Origin: Gloeocapsopsis crepidinum LEGE 06123
Lineage (GTDB): Bacteria > Cyanobacteriota > Cyanobacteriia > Cyanobacteriales > Chroococcidiopsidaceae
Assembly: GCF_015207655.1 (NCBI RefSeq)
Contig: NZ_JADEWN010000048.1
Span: 1-48,482, forward strand
Length of the DNA stretch: 48,482 nt
Direction: 5' to 3'
Shown here: piece after piece, positions 17,668 to 26,681 of the stretch
How the letters are laid out: every line of letters begins with the position of its first letter
Numbering within the stretch: the stretch's first letter is position 1
Notes under the pieces: model-generated
Databases searched by the model: none
What the model saw: only the letters and a program-made list of their open reading frames with translations
What the model was told of the DNA's origin: nothing
Made by a program: the position numbers and the translations under genes

Positions 17668-18945
17668 GTGAGTATAGAAACGCTTATTCAAGATCCAGCA
17701 ATACCAGCTGAAGCAGGAGCGGTATTATCTGCTGCATACGATGCTGAGAGCTTCGATCAGTACGTGATGACAACTTACGGGCGGTTTCCTTTAGCTTTAG
17801 AGCGCGGATCAGGTTGTCGTGTTTGGGATACTCAAGGTAAAGAGTATCTTGATTTTGTAGCAGGAATTGCGACTTGTACTTTAGGACACGCACATCCTGC
17901 GATGGTGGAAACTGTGACACAGCAAATTCAAAAGCTGCATCATGTTTCTAACTTGTACTACATTCCCGAACAAGCGCAACTTGCTAAGTGGCTCATTGAG
18001 CATTCTTGCGCTGATCGCGTCTTTTTCTGCAATTCTGGTGCAGAAGCAAACGAGGGTGCAATCAAATTAGCACGGAAATATGCGCATCAGGTCTTAAAGA
18101 TCGATCAGCCGATTATTTTAACCGCACACGCGAGTTTTCACGGGCGGACACTTGCAACAATTACCGCAACAGGACAACCAAAGTATCAAAAAGACTTTAG
18201 CCCACTTGTACCTGGTTTTCATTACGTACCGTATAACGATATTAAGGCAATCGCAGCTGCGATTTCTGAACTTGATGAGGGCGATCGCGCTGTCGCTGCA
18301 ATTTTGCTCGAACCTCTCCAAGGAGAAGGCGGTGTGCGTCCTGGCGACAAAGCCTATTTCCAAGAAATTCGGCGAATGTGTGATGAAACAGGGATCTTAC
18401 TTATTCTTGATGAAGTGCAAGTTGGGATGGGGCGCAGTGGTAAACTCTGGGGCTACGAAAACCTAGGGATTGAACCTGATATTTTCACTTCTGCCAAAGG
18501 TTTAGGTGGTGGTATCCCGATTGGTGCGGTGATGTGTAAAGCCTTCTGCAATCTGTTTCAACCTGGAGATCATGCCAGTACGTTTGGTGGTAATCCGTTT
18601 GCGTGTGCTACTGCCCTTAGCGTTTGTGAAACACTAGAACGTGAAAATATTTTAGAAAACGTTCAGCAACGTGGCGAACAACTCCGTGCAGGTTTGAGTG
18701 CGATCGCGGCAAAATATTCCGAACACATCACCGAGGTACGCGGCTGGGGTTTGATTAATGGTATGGAACTAAAAGCTGAGAGTTCATTAACTTCTGCGGA
18801 TGTTGTCAAAGCGGCGATCGCTGAAGGTTTATTACTTGTTCCCGCAGGACCAAAAGTAATCCGCTTTGTGCCACCATTAATTGTCTCAGCACAAGAAATC
18901 GATACAGCATTGCAAGTTTTGGAAAAAGTGATGGGTAGTTGGTAA
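17668..18945 (+). CDS. argD: acetylornithine aminotransferase
   Basis: Class III PLP aminotransferase of arginine biosynthesis (N-acetylglutamate semialdehyde to N-acetylornithine). 425 residues; the GTG start at 17668 has GAGGAG 6 nt upstream. Motifs: GSGCRVWDTQGKEYLDF, the phosphate-binding loop FCNSGAEANEGAIKLAR, ILLEPLQGEGG, LILDEVQVGMGRSG, and the PLP lysine in TSAKGLGGGIPIG (K277). The last codons and the stop (TGG TAA) are built from the first GGTAATA heptamer of a repeat, so the natural 3' end has been invaded by repeat DNA without loss of length. Confidence 0.93.
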   Translation: MSIETLIQDPAIPAEAGAVLSAAYDAESFDQYVMTTYGRFPLALERGSGCRVWDTQGKEYLDFVAGIATCTLGHAHPAMVETVTQQIQKLHHVSNLYYIPEQAQLAKWLIEHSCADRVFFCNSGAEANEGAIKLARKYAHQVLKIDQPIILTAHASFHGRTLATITATGQPKYQKDFSPLVPGFHYVPYNDIKAIAAAISELDEGDRAVAAILLEPLQGEGGVRPGDKAYFQEIRRMCDETGILLILDEVQVGMGRSGKLWGYENLGIEPDIFTSAKGLGGGIPIGAVMCKAFCNLFQPGDHASTFGGNPFACATALSVCETLERENILENVQQRGEQLRAGLSAIAAKYSEHITEVRGWGLINGMELKAESSLTSADVVKAAIAEGLLLVPAGPKVIRFVPPLIVSAQEIDTALQVLEKVMGSW

Positions 18946-18987
18946 TAGGTAATGGGTAATGGGTAATTGGAGAACTGATTACCCATT
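18941..18987. repeat. GGTAATN heptamer repeat and hairpin after argD
   Basis: Four tandem heptamers (GGTAATA, GGTAATG, GGTAATG, GGTAATT; 18941-18968). AATGGGTAAT (18958-18967) pairs with ATTACCCATT (18978-18987), a perfect 10-bp stem with a 10-nt loop that may act as a terminator. The argD stop codon is inside the first unit. Confidence 0.8.
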
Positions 18988-19030
18988 ATTTAGCAGTATT
19001 TAATGATCGAATTTGTCATTAAAAACAATC

Positions 19031-19987
19031 ATGACACTTATTCTTTCCGTTCTAGAATTCCTCAGCCAGCAGCAGGATATATCGACACAAACGTATGAAA
19101 TTCCATTATACGATCCTACAGGACAGAGCCAAGGGTATCGGCGATCGCAAGACTTACGTCCTGGATTAAATCTTCTAATTGATAACTATACGCTACAGGA
19201 ACATCTGATTGTAGACACGCGAGTCCCTAATTTACCAGATGAGGCGCACGGCTTAGAGTTTAGTTTCATGATTTGCGGTAATAATACAAACGAGCAAGTT
19301 CATGACGGGCAAAACTTTGTGGAGGTTGGCTGGAGTGCAGGAGGCTTTGTAGAATGGCAAGCAGGACAACAGATTTTAAAGCTTGATATTCACATCGGTC
19401 AACCGCTTTATGAATCAATCGTTGCCGCTTTAGCTGAACGTTCGGTTTCAATAAGTCGGGCAATCTCGCAGCAACAACACTACTTTCAAGTCAATACAAC
19501 TACACCAACAATGCAACTAGTGTTGCATCAAATTTTTAATTGTCCTTATCAAGAATTGACAAGGGGAATATATCTTGAAAGCAAAGTATTAGAACTTGTT
19601 GCCTTAAGACTAGAGCAAGCAATGACAAAGCATTCTAAGTCAGATTGCAAGCGTTTGAAACCAGACGACATCGAACGAATTCATCACGCCAAAGATATTC
19701 TTTTATGCAATGCAGATAATCCACCGTCACTCGTAGATTTAGCACGACAAGTTGGTTTAAATGACTACAAACTAAAACTTGGTTTTCGCTACTGTTTTGG
19801 CACAACTGCGTTTGGATATTTGCATAGTTACCGCATGGAACAAGCGCGATCGCTTCTCGAACACAATCAACTTAGTGTTAAGGAAATAGGACAAAAAGTG
19901 GGTTATACCAACTCTAGACGCTTTGCGATCGCCTTCAAGCAACGATTTGGCGTTAGTCCGCAAGCATATCGTATGGGAATGCGATAG
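19031..19987 (+). CDS. AraC family regulator, PchR-like
   Basis: About 318 residues from the ATG at 19031 (an in-frame TTG at 19013 is weaker). The C-terminal 100 residues are a double HTH: PPSLVDLARQVGLNDYKLKL, then FGYLHSYRMEQARSLL, and SVKEIGQKVGYTNSRRFAIA with FKQRFGVSPQAYR. The N-terminal half is a ligand-sensing region of the type found in siderophore-responsive PchR relatives. It directly precedes a siderophore receptor gene on the same strand, and a pair of perfect direct repeats lies just after its stop, so activation of the receptor by the iron-siderophore complex is likely. The activating ligand is inferred. Confidence 0.85.
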   Translation: MTLILSVLEFLSQQQDISTQTYEIPLYDPTGQSQGYRRSQDLRPGLNLLIDNYTLQEHLIVDTRVPNLPDEAHGLEFSFMICGNNTNEQVHDGQNFVEVGWSAGGFVEWQAGQQILKLDIHIGQPLYESIVAALAERSVSISRAISQQQHYFQVNTTTPTMQLVLHQIFNCPYQELTRGIYLESKVLELVALRLEQAMTKHSKSDCKRLKPDDIERIHHAKDILLCNADNPPSLVDLARQVGLNDYKLKLGFRYCFGTTAFGYLHSYRMEQARSLLEHNQLSVKEIGQKVGYTNSRRFAIAFKQRFGVSPQAYRMGMR

Positions 19988-19994
19988 TCGAGCG

Positions 19995-20030
19995 AAAAAA
20001 ATCCGTTTTGGTACTCAAAAAAATCCGTTT
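19995..20030 (+). promoter_or_regulatory. direct repeat, candidate AraC-type operator
   Basis: AAAAAAATCCGTTT occurs at 19995-20008 and again at 20017-20030, 14 identical bases with a 22-bp period, about two helical turns. AraC-family activators bind such same-face direct repeats. The site is 145 bp upstream of the TonB receptor gene and right after the AraC gene. Confidence 0.6.
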
Positions 20031-20174
20031 GTGGTTGGGTGTCAGTCGCAACATCACGCTCAATTAGCTGTAGTCTTATTAACAAGTTTTCTCAATTTCA
20101 TCTGAAAATTTAACAGTGACAACAGCAAGGCTCCTCGGTAGCGCAACTAGAGGCGGCAAGTTTTTGCTGAGGTT

Positions 20175-22637
20175 ATGATGTGGTGTGAAGGAATGCATAA
20201 AAGAGATTTCTTGTCAATTCTAGTTACGAGTATGGCGATCGCATTGAGTATCCCTGTGTGGAGTGATGTGGCGATCGCATCAGATTCAGTCGAATATACA
20301 ACACAAAATCTCACTGTGGCTCAAGTGACAGGGATACGCATAAACCCTACTGCAACTGGAATCGAAGTGATCCTTGACTCGGTGGGGCAACTATCTTCGC
20401 CTACAACATCAGTTGCAGATAATACACTGATTGTCGATCTTCCCAATGCGGTATTGGCGTTACCTGATGGTGGAGAATTTCAGCAAGCTAACCCAACTGA
20501 AGATATTGCGCTTGTGAGTGTGACTCGTGTCAGGAATTTGGTGCGAGTCGCGATCGCTGGTTTAGATGCACCACCAGTAGTCGAGGTTAGCACCACACCA
20601 CAGTTTACTCTCAGTGTGACTCCTAGCAGTAACACAGTAGCAGATGAAGAAATTGAAATCGTCGTTACAGGCGAACAAGAAGGCTATAACCCTTCACAAG
20701 CTGCGACAGCAACACGAACCGAGACTCCATTGCGTGATATTCCTGCTTCCATTCAGGTCATTTTGGAACAAGTGCTAGAAGATCGCGGCACAGTCGGATT
20801 GCGCGAGGCGGTACAAAACTTTGCTGGTGCGACATTAGATGGTAATTATGGCAACACCGGCGCTGGTTCATTAATTATTCGTGGTTTCTCGCAAGATATT
20901 ACATTTAGAAACGGATTTCGCATTAGCAATTTTTACTCAATTCCTGAAACGGCAAACGTTGCCCAAACTGAGATTCTACGCGGTCCCGCCTCGGTGTTAT
21001 ACGGTCAAGTGCAACCAGGAGGAATCGTTAATATTGTCACCAAGCAACCTCTAGAGTCGCCTTATTATTCAGTAAATCTTCAAGCTGGACAATTTAGCTT
21101 TTATCGACCGACGATTGATCTTTCTGGTCCACTGAGTGATGACAATAGCGTATTGTATCGCTTGAACGCGGCGTATGAGAACTCTGGAAGTTTCCGCGAT
21201 CGCGTTAATACCGAAAGATGGTTTATCGCGCCAGTTTTGCAGTGGAATATGAGCGATCGCACTTCGCTAACATTTGATTTTGAGTATCTGTATGATGACC
21301 CAGTATTTGATCGCGGCATAGTTACACTCAGCGATGGCTCATTTGTATTACCAATCAACCGATTTTTAGGTTATCCGCAATTAGATGACTTTGCAACAGA
21401 AGTTTATCGCGGCGGATTAACGTTTGAACATCAATTTAGTGGCAATTGGCGAATGCGTAATGCATTATCGATAAGTTCCATTGAACAGGGAGGGGCGCGA
21501 TCAGATCTCGACGGCGGATTGATTGACGATCAGTTTATTCCCAGACAACTGAGAGATGATAACAGCATTGCAGAAAACTACGGTTTCCAAACCGACATCA
21601 TCGGTAACTTTGCTACAGGTACGATTGAGCATCAACTCCTATTAGGTTTCGATTTCAACCGCGTTACAGACAGCTATAAATCAGAAGCTGTGAGTTTACC
21701 ACCGCTAGATATTTTTAACCCTGTCTACGATATCGATGTTCCTACCGAACTTGAACCAAGGTACAGCGCCGTGACGCGCACTAATGCTTTAGGGCTTTAT
21801 CTTCAAGATCAGATCGCGTTACTCGATAACGTAAAGTTACTCGTTGGCGGACGTTTCGACTTTACCGAACAAAATCAGACAATTATTCTCGATGACGCAA
21901 GTGACTCGCAGTCAGACACTGCATTTAGTCCGCGTGTTGGTATTGTCTATCAACCCATCGAACCGATTTCACTTTATGCAAGTTTTAGCCGATCATTTTT
22001 GCCTGTGATTGGTCGTGCTGCGGATAATTCTATATTTGAGCCTGAACGCGGAACGCAATACGAGGTAGGAATTAAAGCTGATTTAGCGACTAATCTTTCC
22101 GCGACACTTGCTGCGTATCATTTAACAAAAACTAATGTGCTAACTACCGATCTCAACGACCCAGATTTTTCGATTCAGGTGGGCGAACAGCGCAGCCAGG
22201 GAATCGAACTCAATGTCGCGGGTGAAATTTTACCAGGTTGGAACGTTATTGCGGCGTATGCTTACACCGATGCAGAAGTGACAGAAGATAACGAGTTACC
22301 TGTTGGTAGTCGGCTTGCCAATGTAGCAGAAAATACCGCAAGTTTATGGACAACTTACGAAATCAAAAATGGTAATCTTCAGGGGTTAGGATTTGGATTA
22401 GGGTTATTGTATGTAGGCGATCGCCCAGGCTCAGTAGCTTTCGATCCTCCTGATTTTAGACTGCCTAGCTACTTACGTACAGATATCGCTTTATTTTACC
22501 GACGCAATAACTGGCGGGCGCAAATTAATGTCCAAAATTTGTTTAACATCGAGTATTACCAAACCGCGCAAGGCTATGACATTGTGTATCCAGGTGCGCC
22601 GTTGAATATTGTTGGTAGTGTTTCCTTTGAGTTTTGA
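20175..22637 (+). CDS. TonB-dependent siderophore receptor with AMIN domain
   Basis: 820-residue outer-membrane receptor for ferric siderophores. A signal peptide ends near AIA/SDS (about residue 36). An AMIN domain follows (VTGIRINPTATGIEVILD), usual for cyanobacterial receptors. Next come a TonB-box-like EIEIVVTGEQEG, a plug domain (TPLRDIPASIQVI, LIIRGFSQDITFRNGF, EILRGPASVLYGQVQPGG) and a 22-strand barrel ending in the terminal Phe (VGSVSFEF). The ATG at 20175 has GAGG 6 nt upstream. Regulated presumably by the upstream AraC protein via the repeats at 19995-20030; iron control by Fur is likely but no box was confirmed. Confidence 0.93.
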   Translation: MMWCEGMHKRDFLSILVTSMAIALSIPVWSDVAIASDSVEYTTQNLTVAQVTGIRINPTATGIEVILDSVGQLSSPTTSVADNTLIVDLPNAVLALPDGGEFQQANPTEDIALVSVTRVRNLVRVAIAGLDAPPVVEVSTTPQFTLSVTPSSNTVADEEIEIVVTGEQEGYNPSQAATATRTETPLRDIPASIQVILEQVLEDRGTVGLREAVQNFAGATLDGNYGNTGAGSLIIRGFSQDITFRNGFRISNFYSIPETANVAQTEILRGPASVLYGQVQPGGIVNIVTKQPLESPYYSVNLQAGQFSFYRPTIDLSGPLSDDNSVLYRLNAAYENSGSFRDRVNTERWFIAPVLQWNMSDRTSLTFDFEYLYDDPVFDRGIVTLSDGSFVLPINRFLGYPQLDDFATEVYRGGLTFEHQFSGNWRMRNALSISSIEQGGARSDLDGGLIDDQFIPRQLRDDNSIAENYGFQTDIIGNFATGTIEHQLLLGFDFNRVTDSYKSEAVSLPPLDIFNPVYDIDVPTELEPRYSAVTRTNALGLYLQDQIALLDNVKLLVGGRFDFTEQNQTIILDDASDSQSDTAFSPRVGIVYQPIEPISLYASFSRSFLPVIGRAADNSIFEPERGTQYEVGIKADLATNLSATLAAYHLTKTNVLTTDLNDPDFSIQVGEQRSQGIELNVAGEILPGWNVIAAYAYTDAEVTEDNELPVGSRLANVAENTASLWTTYEIKNGNLQGLGFGLGLLYVGDRPGSVAFDPPDFRLPSYLRTDIALFYRRNNWRAQINVQNLFNIEYYQTAQGYDIVYPGAPLNIVGSVSFEF

Positions 22638-22647
22638 TGTGAGAAAT

Positions 22648-22729
22648 GGGTAATGGGTAATAGGAAATAGGGCTTCTTTTCAATTACCAATTACCAATCA
22701 TCTATTACCAGTTACCAATTACCAATGAC
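22648..22729. repeat. inverted heptamer repeats upstream of the binding-protein gene
   Basis: GGGTAAT, GGGTAAT and AGGAAAT units (22648-22668) face seven CAATTAC-type units (22681-22729), so the two blocks can pair into a hairpin. The last unit, CAATGAC, supplies the ATG start codon of the next gene. Confidence 0.75.
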
Positions 22730-23741
22730 TAAATACCGCATCAAATTTTTGTTTTTAGGGTTGCTAGCAATTTTGTTTGTAACAGCTTGTAGTAGTCAAT
22801 CGCCACCAACTGCGGTTTCAGTTGCATCATCAGGATGTCGCTTGGTGCAACATTCCATTGGCGAAACGCAAGTTTGCACTCAACCTGAAAAAGTCGCGGC
22901 GCTGAGTCCGCATATTTTAGATAGTATTTTGGCTTTGGGCGTGCAACCTGCTGCGTATGCTGAGACAGTGCAATTAAATTTACCGCGTTTTGACAATCCA
23001 ACAGCACAAATTCCTTATTTAGGACATCGCATTACAACACAACCAGTTAATTTAGGCGATCGCCAAAACCCATCTTTAGAAACTTTAGTACAACTCAAAC
23101 CTGATGTCATTATCGGAGAACGTTGGTTGCATCAAGACAAATACCAACTTTTCTCAAAAATTGCCCCAACGCTGCTTTTTGACGATACCAAAGGTGAGAA
23201 TCAGCATTGGACAAATGATATTACAGGAATTGCCCAAGCGCTCGATCGTGAAGCTGCTGCAAAAAAATTACTTGCAGCATTTCCCCAACAGTTAGCAACT
23301 GCGCGTGAAAAATTGGCTCCTGTGGTTGCGGCGTATCCGCGCGTTCTTGTTCTTAGCACAAACCAATTAGCAAGTCAAGTTTCAGTCGCGCCTGATAGTA
23401 CCGCAGGGGAATTAATGAATGCGATCGGATTTGAAATTGTTAATCCTATACCAACGACACCCGATACGTGGGCGCAGATTTCGCTTGAAGTTTTACCCAC
23501 GATTGATACAGATTTAATTTTTGTTATTGGCTGGACAGAAGGTTTATACAACCCAGAAAAGGAGTTAAAGCAAGCATGGAGTCAGCATCCACTTTTAAAA
23601 ACAATGAAAACTTTTCAAGAAAACCGCGTATTTTTTGTTGATTATCAGCTTTGGGGAAGTAATATTCGCGGACCAATTACGGATGAATTGATTTTGCAAC
23701 AGTTACCCGAATTGTTGTTACCACTTCTTAGTAAAGATTAG
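22725..23741 (+). CDS. iron-siderophore ABC transporter binding lipoprotein
   Basis: 338 residues of the FecB/FhuD (Peripla_BP_2) family. The lipobox FVTACSS makes C22 the lipid-anchored residue. The typical first lobe is present: PEKVAALSPHILDSILALGVQP, then LKPDVIIGERWLH. The second lobe reads QISLEVLPTIDTDLIFVI and NRVFFVDYQLWG. It would deliver the ferric siderophore from the receptor to an inner-membrane importer, but no permease or ATPase gene is present here. The start codon lies in a heptamer repeat and there is no Shine-Dalgarno sequence. Its stop overlaps that of the convergent Uma2 gene by 4 nt. Confidence 0.9.
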   Translation: MTKYRIKFLFLGLLAILFVTACSSQSPPTAVSVASSGCRLVQHSIGETQVCTQPEKVAALSPHILDSILALGVQPAAYAETVQLNLPRFDNPTAQIPYLGHRITTQPVNLGDRQNPSLETLVQLKPDVIIGERWLHQDKYQLFSKIAPTLLFDDTKGENQHWTNDITGIAQALDREAAAKKLLAAFPQQLATAREKLAPVVAAYPRVLVLSTNQLASQVSVAPDSTAGELMNAIGFEIVNPIPTTPDTWAQISLEVLPTIDTDLIFVIGWTEGLYNPEKELKQAWSQHPLLKTMKTFQENRVFFVDYQLWGSNIRGPITDELILQQLPELLLPLLSKD

Positions 23742-24490
23742 CTTTCAGGTTCAATACCTTGCGATCGCAACTGTTCTCGTAAGCGCTCAATCGATTTTTC
23801 CGCCTGCTTCATCTGTATCTCCATTTCCTCAACTCGTTCCTCTGGTGAAGGAATCAACACGTTATCTGCTGTAAAGAAGCGTAATTTACGCTCATGCACA
23901 CCCAAGTATAGCTCTAGTTGCTGACTCCATAATCTACCATCTTCTGTCGGTGCAATTTCTTCATACTGAGCATTTTGCAGATGAAATCCTTTAAATTCTA
24001 AACTCACTGGATCAAACCAAAAATATTCTGGCGTGCGAAACGTATCTTGATAAAGCTGTTTTTTCAACCCTTTATCAACAGTTGCTGTCTTATCCGACAA
24101 AATCTCGACAATCACATTAGGATATTTGCCTTCTTCATGCCACACTATCCAACTTCTACGGTCTTTTTTTTGCGTACCCAGGACGACGAAAAAGTCAGGT
24201 CCTCGGAAGTCACGCGATTTGAGTTGTCGTTCGTTGTAGTAAATCGTCAAGTTGCCAGAAACATAAAAGTCTTCTCGTTCGCGCCACCACCATTTGAGTA
24301 AACGAATTAATAAGTCAATCTGATCGCGATGAAAGTCTGTTTCCAAGGGCGGTTCATCACTTAATAAATCACTAGGAGGAAATTCAATGTCGTCTGCGAT
24401 ATCGTCAGCTAATAATGCGGAGGACACCTCCGCATCTGCTGCCATGTCAATATCCAATAATAAGGATTCTGGGGTAGTGGATTGAGACAT
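23738..24490 (-). CDS. Uma2 family (DUF820) restriction-endonuclease-like protein
   Basis: About 250 residues from the ATG at 24490, with GAGG 11 nt upstream. The PD-(D/E)XK-type core is visible: GPDFFVVLG (D99), NVIVEILSDKT (E129), followed by KGLKKQLYQ. A C-terminal coiled-coil tail (about 215-245) ends the protein, as in many Uma2 proteins. These are very abundant in cyanobacteria; a nuclease fold is likely, a cellular role is not established. The N-terminal region (residues 18-26) is encoded by a palindromic repeat. Confidence 0.85.
   Translation of the reverse strand: MSQSTTPESLLLDIDMAADAEVSSALLADDIADDIEFPPSDLLSDEPPLETDFHRDQIDLLIRLLKWWWREREDFYVSGNLTIYYNERQLKSRDFRGPDFFVVLGTQKKDRRSWIVWHEEGKYPNVIVEILSDKTATVDKGLKKQLYQDTFRTPEYFWFDPVSLEFKGFHLQNAQYEEIAPTEDGRLWSQQLELYLGVHERKLRFFTADNVLIPSPEERVEEMEIQMKQAEKSIERLREQLRSQGIEPES
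24415..24435. repeat. palindrome inside the Uma2 gene
   Basis: GCGGAGGACACCTCCGC, extended to a perfect 9-bp stem with an ACA loop. The same core occurs in priA (3084-3098) in the opposite sense. Both lie in coding sequence. Confidence 0.7.
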
Positions 24491-24540
24491 GAATGTAACC
24501 CTCAAAACACGCTTCTATCTTATCAATAACCCTAATTAAC

Positions 24541-25809
24541 GTGCGGATCTTTATCATCATTTGGCTGGGTCAACTTGTCTCAACAATTGGCAGCATTATG
24601 ACAGGCTTTGCGATTGAAATTTGGGTGTGGGAGCAAACACAACAAGCAACAACATTAACGCTGTGGAGTTTTTTTACTCTACTGCCAAGTATCTTAATTT
24701 TTCCAATCGCAGGCATTATCGTTGATCGCTGGCGGCGGAAGTATTTGATGATCGTTGGCGATACTGTTACAGTACTGACAACAGTTGCATTTTTGCTGCT
24801 TTACACGAGTGCGAATTTGCATATCTGGCAGTTATATCTGATCGGTGCGATCGCCGGAGCATTTCAACAAGTCCAAGAACTCGCTTATTCCGCTTCAATT
24901 ACCTTGATGGTGCCACAACAGCAGTATGTCCGCGTCAGTGGAATGCGAGCATTATCCGGTCGAGTTTCGCAAATTATCGCCCCACCTCTAGCCGGATTTC
25001 TATATTACGCGATCGGCATCGCAGGAATTGCAGTAATCGATATCATTACTTTTGGTGTTGCGATCGCAACAGTCATGTTTGTCGCCATTCCCCAACCCAC
25101 TTCCCACTCCCCACTCCCCACTTCCCTGACACACTGGCAAGAATTGCAATTTGGTATTCGCTACATTCTCAACCGTCGCAACTTACTCGCATTGTTGGTT
25201 GTTAATTTGTTGTTCTGGCTACCGCACGATCTTGGTGATTCGCTCTATGCGCCGCTGATTCTCTCGCGAACGCAAAACGATGCCCGTATCCTCGGAAGTA
25301 CAGCCGTTGCTGCGGGACTTGGTGGCGTTACAGGCGCATTGTTAATTAGTACGTGGAGGGGACCGAGCCAACGAATTGATGGTGTCTTGCGCGGCATGAT
25401 CGGGGCAGGAATCAGTAAAATTGTGTTTGGCTTAGGGCGAGGAGCGCAAGTTTGGCTACCTGCACAATTCTGCTCCTCATTAAATTTTCCGATCTTGGGT
25501 AGTTGCGATACAGCAATTTGGATGACAAAAGTTGAGCCAGCAATTCAAGGAAAAGTATTCGCAGCACAGTCTTTGGCTTTGCAGGTTATTTCAGCGATCG
25601 CAGTTTTACTTGCAGGTCCCTTGGCAGATAAAGTATTTGAACCGATGATGCAATCTGAACATGTTATTGCACATCACTTAGGAAGTCTCTTCGGTACTAG
25701 TGCAGGCTCTGGAATAGCGCTTTTGTACGTGCTGTGTGCTGTGTGTATGTTTTTAGCTGGTTACACTGGTTATACTATACCAATTCTGCGCAAACTCGAT
25801 ACTCAGTAA
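24541..25809 (+). CDS. MFS exporter, EntS-like
   Basis: 422 residues, 10-12 predicted membrane helices, with MFS_3-type motifs: LGQLVSTIGSIMTGFAIEIW at the start, and the loop 2-3 signature GIIVDRWRRKYLM. It begins with GTG at 24541. The family includes enterobactin exporter EntS and small-molecule exporters; the position after receptor and binding-protein genes suggests siderophore export. No siderophore synthesis gene is in the window. A central loop (about residues 186-195) is encoded by four CCCACTN heptamers. Confidence 0.82.
   Translation: MRIFIIIWLGQLVSTIGSIMTGFAIEIWVWEQTQQATTLTLWSFFTLLPSILIFPIAGIIVDRWRRKYLMIVGDTVTVLTTVAFLLLYTSANLHIWQLYLIGAIAGAFQQVQELAYSASITLMVPQQQYVRVSGMRALSGRVSQIIAPPLAGFLYYAIGIAGIAVIDIITFGVAIATVMFVAIPQPTSHSPLPTSLTHWQELQFGIRYILNRRNLLALLVVNLLFWLPHDLGDSLYAPLILSRTQNDARILGSTAVAAGLGGVTGALLISTWRGPSQRIDGVLRGMIGAGISKIVFGLGRGAQVWLPAQFCSSLNFPILGSCDTAIWMTKVEPAIQGKVFAAQSLALQVISAIAVLLAGPLADKVFEPMMQSEHVIAHHLGSLFGTSAGSGIALLYVLCAVCMFLAGYTGYTIPILRKLDTQ
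25096..25123. repeat. CCCACTN heptamer repeat inside the MFS gene
   Basis: Four adjacent units CCCACTT, CCCACTC, CCCACTC, CCCACTT. Translated as a Pro/Thr/Ser/His stretch in the cytosolic loop between the two MFS halves, a place that tolerates insertions. Confidence 0.8.
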
Positions 25810-25893
25810 GGATTGGTAATAGGTCGTGGGTCATTAAAAAGAATAACTGCTCCCTCTGCTCACCCATACACAACAACCTAAAATCAAAGGGTA

Positions 25894-26430
25894 TTACAAC
25901 TGATACCAAGCTGTTAGCGCGACAGCAAGCGCATCTGCAGCATCATCAGGACGCGGAATATATTCTAAGTCTAATTCTTGGGCGACAGCTTGTTGGACTT
26001 CGTATTTCTTGGCATTACCCCAGCCAGTGAGTGCTTGTTTAATTTGGGCTGGCGTAAACTCGACAAAAGGGATATCGTGCTGTGCTAACACCAGCATAAT
26101 CACACCACGAGCTTGAGCTACACTAATCGTACTTGCCATTCGGTAGAAAAACAGCTTTTCAATAGCAACTAAGTCAGGTTGTGACTGTTCCAGCAAAGTA
26201 TTTAAGTCTTCGTAAATCGTACACAGCCGCTTTCCCATCTCAACATTGGCTGAAGTTTGAATGACGCCAAAATCAAGCAATGTTAATTCTCGTTTAGTGA
26301 TGACTTCTGAGTTGGTAGCTTTGGTAGCGATCGCCCCAGAGGAATTAAAATCTCGCTGCAAAGTTGCGCTAATTGTGCCGAATCCCAAAATAGCTAGACC
26401 AGGATCTATTCCTAAAATTCGCTTTTCCAT
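25894..26430 (-). CDS. ruvC: crossover junction endodeoxyribonuclease RuvC
   Basis: RuvC cuts Holliday junctions in recombination. 178 residues with acidic residues D9 (LGIDPG), E91 (AIEKLFF), D163 and D166 ([11 protein letters not shown]). Between the first and second strands is an extra segment of about 23 residues (22-46) compared with E. coli RuvC, where the first acid-to-glutamate distance is 59 against 82 here. The insertion carries a HIP1 octamer in its coding DNA. Other cyanobacterial RuvC proteins also have a longer loop, as far as I recall. Single gene; ruvA/ruvB absent. Confidence 0.94.
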   Translation of the reverse strand: MEKRILGIDPGLAILGFGTISATLQRDFNSSGAIATKATNSEVITKRELTLLDFGVIQTSANVEMGKRLCTIYEDLNTLLEQSQPDLVAIEKLFFYRMASTISVAQARGVIMLVLAQHDIPFVEFTPAQIKQALTGWGNAKKYEVQQAVAQELDLEYIPRPDDAADALAVALTAWYQL

Positions 26431-26681
26431 ACTGATTTCCTGATCGCCAGGTTGTTATTAACACCTAGTACCCAAATTGTGTAAAAGTAGATGCAACTTT
26501 AATGACAAAGTACTAGTCAAATACGGTGAATTCCATCGATATTACATGAAAATACATAAAATTATGAGTTCTCCTATCTCAATTAGAGCTATAAGTTAAG
26601 CTACTTGACAAAGTTAGATCGCCTACTAAAGTAACAAGGGTTTGGTATACATTTTGGTATCTCCCTGCTGAAGAGTCGCAT

